This document shows positions 58,501 to 64,000 of a stretch of DNA of 64,000 nt, one piece after another; positions within the stretch are counted from its first letter, which is position 1, and every line of letters begins with the position of its first letter. This stretch comes from Lysobacter oculi (GTDB lineage: Bacteria > Pseudomonadota > Gammaproteobacteria > Xanthomonadales > Xanthomonadaceae): contig NZ_CP029556.1 of NCBI RefSeq assembly GCF_003293695.1, positions 444,001 through 508,000 of the forward strand. The letters run 5' to 3'. A program made the translations under genes and the position numbers. Under the pieces are notes generated by a model. That model worked only from the letters and a program-made list of their open reading frames with translations, made no database searches and had not been told where the DNA came from.

Positions 58501-58909
58501 AGAGCAGCTCGGCATGCTTCCGGATGACCCGGGCGACGGCGATAGCGGTCGCTACGCGGACGTGCCGCGCCACAAATGGCCCAAGAACCTGATCGAGATG
58601 ATCGAGGTGGCCGAGGCCCGCTTCAAGCGCAACGGTATGGACGACGCGGCCGCGTTCCGTTGGGCGCGCGAGGTGACGGTAGCGCTGGCGCGGCACTTCG
58701 GTGGCCGGCCGTTCTACCTGCCCACAGGTGACGCGCTGGACAGCGTGCTCAAGCACGAGGAAATCTACCGCCGCGCCAACCGCGATAACATCGAGGCGCT
58801 CGCTGCGGAGTACGGGCTGACGGTCAGCCAGATCTACCGGATCGTCCGCCAGCAGCAGAAGCTGCACATCAAACGTACGCAGCGCGAGCTGCCTTTTAAG
58901 GGGGAGTGA
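58493..58909 (+). CDS. mor: Mor-family transcription activator
   Basis: 138 residues from ATG 58493 (58481 possible). GGRPFYLPTGDALDSVLKHEEIYRRANRDNIEALAAEYGLTVSQIYRIVRQQQ is the Mor/C activator domain with its C-terminal HTH. It activates middle or late transcription. Confidence 0.9.
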   Translation: MAEEQLGMLPDDPGDGDSGRYADVPRHKWPKNLIEMIEVAEARFKRNGMDDAAAFRWAREVTVALARHFGGRPFYLPTGDALDSVLKHEEIYRRANRDNIEALAAEYGLTVSQIYRIVRQQQKLHIKRTQRELPFKGE

Positions 58910-58911
58910 GG

Positions 58912-59631
58912 ATGTCCAAGATATTTCTTGCGCTAGTAATGGTTGCGCTGACGAGCTGCGCCACCGTTTCGAAAGTGCCCTTCGAAGTAAGTGCGCCGCA
59001 GCATGTAATCGACCGAAATTACACGATTGGACAGCCCGCTTCGTCTTACGTGGGTGGATCGGTGGTTCGTGTGAAGGACTACTGGGTAAGCACTGCATCC
59101 CAGCAAGAACTGGTGGCCGACAATGATTTCGTGCTGGACATGCCCATGTTGGTTCCGGATGAGACGTTCCGGCGTGGCGAGCGTTTTCGCGTGGAAGGGA
59201 CGATTGAGCGGGAAGGCCGGACCTATCGAATCGCGCAAGCACCACGCCCATCAATGAATGCTCTTGGGTTCTTGATTAAAGAGGATGGGAGTTTCGACGG
59301 GCGTGCGGTTGGGATAGGCGGCGCCTACATGGGATTCACCTACACTCCTAATCCGTCTAGCATCAGGCTGAAGTCGGAAACGAGCACCACCGTTCTTAGC
59401 GATAGCGGTTTCACCAACTATGAGATTGTCTATACGGGCGCGAGCAGCGATGCGATCACGATGATGTATCGTGAGTTCACGCCAGATAACATGGCGCGGC
59501 CCGCTTTCACGCAGAATCTTACATACGCTCGAAATTCTCAGTACATCAGGTTCCGCGATGTCCGGATCAAAGTAATCGAAGCTTCGAACGAACAGTTGAG
59601 GTACATAGTGGAAGCCGATGGCCACAACTGA
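58912..59631 (+). CDS. Probable moron lipoprotein
   Basis: 239 residues; signal peptide MSKIFLALVMVALTSC with lipobox LTSC at 13-16. Beta-rich (RFRVEGTIEREGRTYRIAQAPRPSMNALGFLIKEDGSF). Its base composition is visibly more AT-rich than its neighbours, and it is followed by its own terminator, both hallmarks of a moron. It might modify the lysogen surface (inference). Confidence 0.75.
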   Translation: MSKIFLALVMVALTSCATVSKVPFEVSAPQHVIDRNYTIGQPASSYVGGSVVRVKDYWVSTASQQELVADNDFVLDMPMLVPDETFRRGERFRVEGTIEREGRTYRIAQAPRPSMNALGFLIKEDGSFDGRAVGIGGAYMGFTYTPNPSSIRLKSETSTTVLSDSGFTNYEIVYTGASSDAITMMYREFTPDNMARPAFTQNLTYARNSQYIRFRDVRIKVIEASNEQLRYIVEADGHN

Positions 59632-59651
59632 TCTCTGGCGTTAACACGCGA

Positions 59652-59676
59652 AGCCCCGCACCTGCGGGGCTTTTTT
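59652..59676 (+). terminator. Rho-independent terminator
   Basis: AGCCCCGCA-CC-TGCGGGGCT stem-loop followed by TTTTTT, directly after the moron gene. Confidence 0.92.
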
Positions 59677-59821
59677 GTTGGCTTGAGTGGCGCGCGCCAC
59701 TCCCGATGACCAGCACCAGATCGGCATCTTGAAGGCTCCGAAGGCGGGCGGCGTGGGACGCCCGCCCTTCCGGCCGCCGGCGTCACCCCTTCGCCGGCGG
59801 CCACCCTATCAAGGAGCCGCC

Positions 59822-60139
59822 ATGAAGTTCGAAAAAGCCAAGAATGCGCTGCAGCACCTGGACGCGTTCTTCGACCGCGTCGGTTACGTCTGGGCGCTGC
59901 TGCTGGTCAGCCTGTTGTTGCTGGCTGTGATCGCCCCGCTCAATCCGCAGCTGCTGGCCAGCTACGTGTGGGCGGCGAGCAAGATCGCGATGGCGGCCGC
60001 CGGCGGCTACGTCTTCGACTGGGTTGCCTTCCGCCACAACGACCCGGACAACCTGGACGGGATCGAGATGTCGATGGCGCGCAACCGGCGCGCGACGTTG
60101 ATCGGCTGCGCGTTGATCGCGGTCGGCCTGATCGGCTGA
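59822..60139 (+). CDS. Putative holin
   Basis: 105 residues from ATG 59822 with three hydrophobic segments (about 21-40, 47-65 and 92-105) and the FRHNDPDNLDGIEMSMARNRRATLI motif typical of putative holins in B3-like phages. First gene of the lysis cassette. Confidence 0.75.
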   Translation: MKFEKAKNALQHLDAFFDRVGYVWALLLVSLLLLAVIAPLNPQLLASYVWAASKIAMAAAGGYVFDWVAFRHNDPDNLDGIEMSMARNRRATLIGCALIAVGLIG

Positions 60140-60144
60140 TCAAT

Positions 60145-60870
60145 ATGGCCGGCGTCGATTTCGACTGCTACATCCGCCGACGCGCCGCGCTGGGGCTGCT
60201 GGGCAGCACAGTGCGCTATGCGCTGGCCGCGCTGCTGATGGCGTTCGCGGTGGCCAGCTGCCTGCCGACACCGGCTGCGGCCGCGCCGCAGAAGGCGGCC
60301 AGTGTTCGCATCCCGCCCGCCTCGGCGTTGTACCGCCACCGGGTTGAACAGGCGGTGGCGCGGGCTTGGGGTGTGCGTGGCTCGCCGTCGCTGCTGGCGG
60401 CCCAGCTGCACCAGGAGTCCACTTGGCGCGCTGATGCGCGATCGCATGCGGGGGCGCTTGGCATCGCCCAGTTCATTCCTTCGACAGCCGCATGGGCCGG
60501 GGAATTCTGGCGCGCGGAGCTAGGCGATTTCGATCCGTTCAATCCGCAGCAGGCCATCATGGCCGCCGCGCTTTACGACAAGCACCTGTACGACGACGCC
60601 CGCCGCATCGGCCAGGGCCAGTTCACGTTCTGCAGCCGCTGGGCGTTCGCGCTCCGGGCGTACAACGGCGGCCCGGGCATGCTGCGCCGTGAGCGCATGC
60701 TGGCCTGGAACAACGGCAGCAACGCCAACGACTGGCTCGCCGTAGAGCCCTATCGCGCCCGCGCGAAGTGGGCGCACAAGGAAAACATCGGCTACCCGCG
60801 ACGAATCCTGCTGGTGTTGGAACCGGCCTACATCGCGGCCGGCTGGCCGGGAGGCCCGACATGTCCGTGA
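60145..60870 (+). CDS. Lytic transglycosylase (endolysin)
   Basis: 241 residues from ATG 60145. An N-terminal hydrophobic segment (24-40, possibly SAR or lipoprotein-like signal with ASC) precedes an SLT domain with catalytic E91 in LHQESTW, then GALGIAQFIPSTA and ALRAYNGGPGML. Cleaves peptidoglycan at lysis. Confidence 0.9.
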   Translation: MAGVDFDCYIRRRAALGLLGSTVRYALAALLMAFAVASCLPTPAAAAPQKAASVRIPPASALYRHRVEQAVARAWGVRGSPSLLAAQLHQESTWRADARSHAGALGIAQFIPSTAAWAGEFWRAELGDFDPFNPQQAIMAAALYDKHLYDDARRIGQGQFTFCSRWAFALRAYNGGPGMLRRERMLAWNNGSNANDWLAVEPYRARAKWAHKENIGYPRRILLVLEPAYIAAGWPGGPTCP

Positions 60871-61544
60871 AGCAGGTTTTCGCCCTGTCGCGCTCGGCGG
60901 GGCTTCTTCCGTATGCCGGCATTGCAATGTTGGTGGTCGCAGTGCTGGCGGGTGCGGGCGGGACCTGGTTTGGCTACCGCTGGCACAAGGGCGCCACGGC
61001 CATCGCGCAGAACGCGCAGCTGCGCAAGGACGTGAAGGCGTGGGAGGACATCGCCGAACGTCAGTTCCAGATCAACGTGGACACCGCCCTGGCCATGCAT
61101 CAGGCCGCCGGGCGCATGGACGCGATCGCACATCAACGGGAGTTGGACCGTGAGGAAATCCGTACCTTCTTCGAAGGCCAGTCGCAGGCGCTTCAAACGC
61201 TGCTTCGCCATCGGCCTGATCTGCAGCGCCAGCTTGGCGATGACGTCCTGTGCCACCTCAACCGTGCGAAAGCCGGACCCGCCGCCAACCCCGCCACCGC
61301 CGTCCCCGGCTGCCAGCCTGATGCAGTCGTGCCCGGCGCTGCCGTTCCTGCGCGACAGCAGCGCGGCGGCGCTGATCGCGGACGGCGACAACACGGCCCA
61401 GATGTACCACGACTGCCGCGATGGCAAGAACAGCCTGATCAGCGCGGTGAAGGAGTGGGAGAAGACCGCGTGGCAGTGGTACTGCGACGCGGTGAAACGG
61501 GCGGGGCTGAAGGTCGGGGAATGCCCGGCCGGGAAGTGAAATGA
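60861..61544 (+). CDS. Rz-like i-spanin
   Basis: 227 residues as open frame. N-terminal membrane segment (16-37), then a helical periplasmic part (AQNAQLRKDVKAWEDIAERQFQINVDTALAMHQAAGR ... DREEIRTFFEGQSQALQTLL). The last 90 residues are low-complexity and overlap the o-spanin gene. Overlaps the transglycosylase by 10 bases. Confidence 0.72.
   Translation: MSVKQVFALSRSAGLLPYAGIAMLVVAVLAGAGGTWFGYRWHKGATAIAQNAQLRKDVKAWEDIAERQFQINVDTALAMHQAAGRMDAIAHQRELDREEIRTFFEGQSQALQTLLRHRPDLQRQLGDDVLCHLNRAKAGPAANPATAVPGCQPDAVVPGAAVPARQQRGGADRGRRQHGPDVPRLPRWQEQPDQRGEGVGEDRVAVVLRRGETGGAEGRGMPGREVK
61150..61539 (+). CDS. Rz1-like o-spanin lipoprotein (embedded)
   Basis: 129 residues from a GTG at 61150, wholly inside the Rz frame in another phase. 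Signal peptide with lipobox AMTSC, proline-rich segment (KPDPPPTPPPPSP), then a domain with cysteines. Joins with Rz to fuse inner and outer membranes at lysis. Confidence 0.78.
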   Translation: MRKSVPSSKASRRRFKRCFAIGLICSASLAMTSCATSTVRKPDPPPTPPPPSPAASLMQSCPALPFLRDSSAAALIADGDNTAQMYHDCRDGKNSLISAVKEWEKTAWQWYCDAVKRAGLKVGECPAGK

Positions 61545-61771
61545 GCGATGACGCCGACAAAGTCACCGCGGACGACGAGCGCGCCTGGGATCTGTTCGAC
61601 CGGCAGCGCAAGGCGGCGCGTGACGCAGAGATGCGCACGGTGCTGAAGCGCGTGGCGCTGCATTGCCTGGACTGCGGGGCGGAGATCCCCGCAGCGCGTC
61701 TGATGGCGGTCCCCACAGCTACCCGCTGCGTGCAGTGCGGAACCGCGAAGGAACGCACATGGAGCATCTAG
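61541..61771 (+). CDS. TraR/DksA-type zinc-finger protein
   Basis: 76 residues; CLDCGAEIPAARLMAVPTATRCVQCG is the C4 zinc finger of the DksA/TraR family, which binds RNA polymerase. Common at this position in Mu-like phages. Confidence 0.88.
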   Translation: MSDDADKVTADDERAWDLFDRQRKAARDAEMRTVLKRVALHCLDCGAEIPAARLMAVPTATRCVQCGTAKERTWSI

Positions 61772-62022
61772 TCGTTCCGATGCTGACGGTGCTGGTTGCG
61801 CTGTCGCTGGTCACGATCCTGCTGGTGGGGCTGCTGTGGTGGCAGCACAACGGTCTGGCGGCGCGCGTCGCCGCGATCGAGTCCACCCAGAAGCACCTGC
61901 TCAACCACGCCGACGCCCGAATGATCTTCGAGCGGCTGTCGAGCATGGAAGGCCAGGTCAACACGCTGTCGCAGCTGACGCGGTCCGTGCAGCAGCACCT
62001 ATTGGACAAGGAGAAGAAATGA
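61759..62022 (+). CDS. DUF2730 phage membrane protein
   Basis: 87 residues from ATG 61759; one membrane segment (8-27) then a coiled coil (FERLSSMEGQVNTLSQLTRSVQQHLL), the layout of DUF2730. Confidence 0.78.
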   Translation: MEHLVVPMLTVLVALSLVTILLVGLLWWQHNGLAARVAAIESTQKHLLNHADARMIFERLSSMEGQVNTLSQLTRSVQQHLLDKEKK

Positions 62023-62318
62023 AGAGCTTCGCCGAACGACTGCGCGAGGATCGCCGCCTGGTGATGCTGCGCATCCTGGCCGAGCAGCCCGGCTACCGGG
62101 CCAACAGCTCGATCATGCACGCCGGCCTGCAGCACCTGGGCGTGGTGGCCAGCCGCGACGACGTGCGCACCGATGCGCACTGGCTGCGTGACCAGGGGCT
62201 GATCTCGATCACCGAGGCGGCGCCCGGCATCGAGGTGTACGCGCTGGCCAGCCGCGGCTCCGAGGTTGCCGACGGCCATTGCCTGGTCCCCGGCGTGAGC
62301 CGGCCGAGCCCGAAGTAA
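62019..62318 (+). CDS. ArsR-like phage protein (VpaChn25_0724 family)
   Basis: 99 residues from ATG 62019; LREDRRLVMLRILAEQPGYRANSSIMHAGLQHLGVVASRDDVRTDAHWLRDQGLI is a winged-helix fold recognised in Mu-like phages under this family name. Confidence 0.8.
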   Translation: MKSFAERLREDRRLVMLRILAEQPGYRANSSIMHAGLQHLGVVASRDDVRTDAHWLRDQGLISITEAAPGIEVYALASRGSEVADGHCLVPGVSRPSPK

Positions 62319-62322
62319 GGCG

Positions 62323-62886
62323 ATGGCCAGGAAGCGCCACGCCCGGTCCAAGATCAGCCGCCTGCCGGCCGAGCAGCGTGCCTACATCGAGCGCCTGCTG
62401 CGGGAGGACCAGCTGGGCTTGGACGAGATGCTGGAGGCGATCCGCGCCCAGTTCCCGGGTGAGCCCGCCGCGGAGATCTCGCGGACCGGGCTGGGGCGCT
62501 ACAGCAAGGGCGTGCGCGAGCTGGGCGAGCGCATGCGCGAGATCGAGGCCGCGTCCAACGTACTGGTGGGTGAATTCGGCGAATCGATCGGCGACAAGGC
62601 GGGCGATCTGCTTTCCCAGGCGGTGGTCACCCTGACCGCCAACGCCGCGCTGCGCGCCCAGGAGCAGGACGAGATCGACATCGACACCATCCGCAAGCTG
62701 GCGATCGCGGCCAAGAACTCGATCGACACGAAGCGGATCAGCGTCAATGTGCGCAAGGCCATCCGCGCAGAGGCCCGCGAGGAGCTGTTGCGCGAACAGC
62801 GCGAGAAGCTTGACGCCGAGGCCAAGGAAGCCGGTGCCGGCGGCCTGACCATCGAGAAGGTCCGGGCAGTACTCGGGATCGGCTGA
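62323..62886 (+). CDS. DUF3486 protein (small terminase-like)
   Basis: 187 residues; SKISRLPAEQRAYIERLLREDQLGLDEMLEAIRAQFPGE has an HTH-like start and the rest is helical. DUF3486 precedes the large terminase in Mu-like phages and probably recognises DNA for packaging. Confidence 0.85.
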   Translation: MARKRHARSKISRLPAEQRAYIERLLREDQLGLDEMLEAIRAQFPGEPAAEISRTGLGRYSKGVRELGERMREIEAASNVLVGEFGESIGDKAGDLLSQAVVTLTANAALRAQEQDEIDIDTIRKLAIAAKNSIDTKRISVNVRKAIRAEAREELLREQREKLDAEAKEAGAGGLTIEKVRAVLGIG

Positions 62887-64000
62887 TGGGCAACGCCAAG
62901 ATCATCCCGGCCAACCGCGACGCGCTCTTCCTGCCGTTCCAGGCGAAGTGGGTGGAGGACACCAGCCGCCTGAAGCTGATGGAGAAGTCGCGCCAGATCG
63001 GCATCAGCTGGTCGACAGCCTATGCCGCGGTCGAGCGCACGGCCGCCCAGGGCGCCCGGCGTGACCAGTGGGTGTCGAGCCGCGATGACCTGCAGGCGCG
63101 GCTTTTCGTGGAGGACTGCAAGCTCTTCGCCAAGATCCTCGACATGGCCGCCGAGGATCTCGGCGAGCAGGTGATCGACAAGGACAGCAAGCAGACGGCA
63201 TACGTGCTGCGCTTCGCCAACGACCGCCGCATCCACAGCATGTCCAGCAACCCAGACGCCCAGGCGGGCAAGCGCGGTGGCCGCGTGCTGGACGAATTCG
63301 CGCTGCACCCGGATCCGCGCAAGCTGTGGTCCATCGCTTACCCCGGCATCACCTGGGGCGGCAACATGGAGGTGATCTCCACCCACCGCGGCAGCCACAA
63401 CTTCTTCAACCAGTTGATCCGCGAGGTAGTGGAGAGCGGCAACCCGAAGAAGATCAGCCATCACCGCGTCACGCTCCAGGACGCGCTCGACCAAGGCTTC
63501 CTGTGGAAGCTGCAGCAGTCGCTGCCGGCCGACGACGAGCGCCAGGAGATGGACGAGGCGGCCTATTTCAGCTGGGTACGGGCTGGGGCGGCCGACGAGG
63601 AGTCGTTCCAGCAGGAGTACATGTGCAACCCGGCCGACGACGACGCGGCTTTCCTGGAATACGACCTGATCGGCGCGGCGGAATACCCGCGCGAGTTCGA
63701 CTGGACGGCGATCGAGGGCCGCAACCTCTACGTGGGCATCGACATCGGCCGCACCAGCGACCTGACCGTGATCTGGGTGCTTGAGCGCCTGGGCGACGTG
63801 CTCTACACGCGCCACGTCGAGCGCATGCACAAGATGCGGAAGTCGGAGCAGGAGAAGATCCTGTGGCCGTGGATCGAGCGCTGCAACCGCAGCTGCTGGG
63901 ACAAGACGGGCCTCGGTATCGGCTGGGTGGACGACGCCCAGGACAAGTTCGGCGAATACCGCGTAGAGGGGGTGACTTTCACCGCTGCCACCAAGGAGGC
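62886..64000 (+). CDS. Terminase large subunit (Mu gp28-like), truncated by window end
   Basis: ATG 62886 overlaps the previous TGA by one base; 371 codons are in the window. It has the ATPase motifs EKSRQIGISWS (Walker A-like) and GRVLDEFALHP (Walker B), FQQEYMCNP, and the start of the nuclease part with GIDIGRTSDLTVIWV (metal-binding aspartate). It packages phage DNA headfuls. Confidence 0.92.
   Translation, partial: MGNAKIIPANRDALFLPFQAKWVEDTSRLKLMEKSRQIGISWSTAYAAVERTAAQGARRDQWVSSRDDLQARLFVEDCKLFAKILDMAAEDLGEQVIDKDSKQTAYVLRFANDRRIHSMSSNPDAQAGKRGGRVLDEFALHPDPRKLWSIAYPGITWGGNMEVISTHRGSHNFFNQLIREVVESGNPKKISHHRVTLQDALDQGFLWKLQQSLPADDERQEMDEAAYFSWVRAGAADEESFQQEYMCNPADDDAAFLEYDLIGAAEYPREFDWTAIEGRNLYVGIDIGRTSDLTVIWVLERLGDVLYTRHVERMHKMRKSEQEKILWPWIERCNRSCWDKTGLGIGWVDDAQDKFGEYRVEGVTFTAATKE

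Larger units (their letters stand above)
48031..64000 (+). mobile_element. Mu-like transposable prophage (B3/D3112 type), left part
   Basis: Left end estimated at 48031-48037 from the position of the first transposase-site repeat. Gene order is leftward repressor, ner, A, B, small early genes, gam, gemA, mor, moron, holin, transglycosylase, Rz/Rz1, small genes, DUF3486, terminase: the classic order of Mu-like phages. All genes after the repressor are on the plus strand and mostly overlap by 1-4 bases. The right end is outside the window. Confidence 0.93.

Overview
The first 47.75 kb of this window is a very large sedentary (chromosomal-type) integron cassette array. I placed 86 attC sites in it (15 of 60 bp, two of 90 bp, the rest 107-112 bp), all in the same orientation. 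Conventional attC orientation is on the minus strand, so the cassette genes read right to left and the integrase gene and attI, not in the window, should lie to the right. Almost every cassette holds one small minus-strand gene. Most products are short membrane, secreted or cytoplasmic proteins of unknown function. Recognisable ones are a BrnTA and a HigBA-like toxin-antitoxin pair, a chromate transporter (ChrA), a type B chloramphenicol acetyltransferase (CatB), a QacE-like SMR exporter, an SDR oxidoreductase, SnoaL-like and ABM-like enzymes, and DUF2199, DUF1508, DUF7684-like and DUF2185/Imm33-like proteins. Several candidate defence or RNA/DNA-acting proteins also occur: three with HEPN-type motifs and two with PD-(D/E)XK-like cores.

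The array has been shuffled. Two cassettes are tandem copies, several identical cassettes occur far apart together with their own attC, and a two-cassette block is duplicated. Cassettes that at first look gene-free fall into families. One family (seven copies) encodes a conserved 46-residue microprotein whose stop codon lies in the attC. Four full copies of one 1,200-bp IS3-family (IS407-group-like) element plus one 345-bp partial copy interrupt the left part of the array. Two full copies have clean 4-bp target duplications; the other two sites look like products of deletion or rearrangement.

From about 48.03 kb to the end of the window is the left part of a Mu-like transposable prophage of the B3/D3112 type, inserted in or next to a cassette. 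It shows three transposase-site repeats spaced like Mu L1-L2-L3, a leftward repressor with a cluster of five 9-bp operator-like repeats, ner, the Mu A and B transposition proteins, Gam, GemA (DUF1018), Mor, a probable moron lipoprotein, a lysis cassette (holin, transglycosylase, Rz/Rz1) and the start of the packaging genes, ending inside the terminase large subunit.

The host is probably a high-GC gammaproteobacterium of the Xanthomonadales (Xanthomonas, Pseudoxanthomonas, Stenotrophomonas or Lysobacter relatives). This is an inference from the attC style (CAATTCGTTCAAGCCG ... CGGCTTAACTCAGGCGTT), the attC-encoded NNSFKPTPLRG peptide tail and the high-GC Mu-like phage; other proteobacteria with such attCs are not excluded. 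No rRNA, tRNA or CRISPR was seen.
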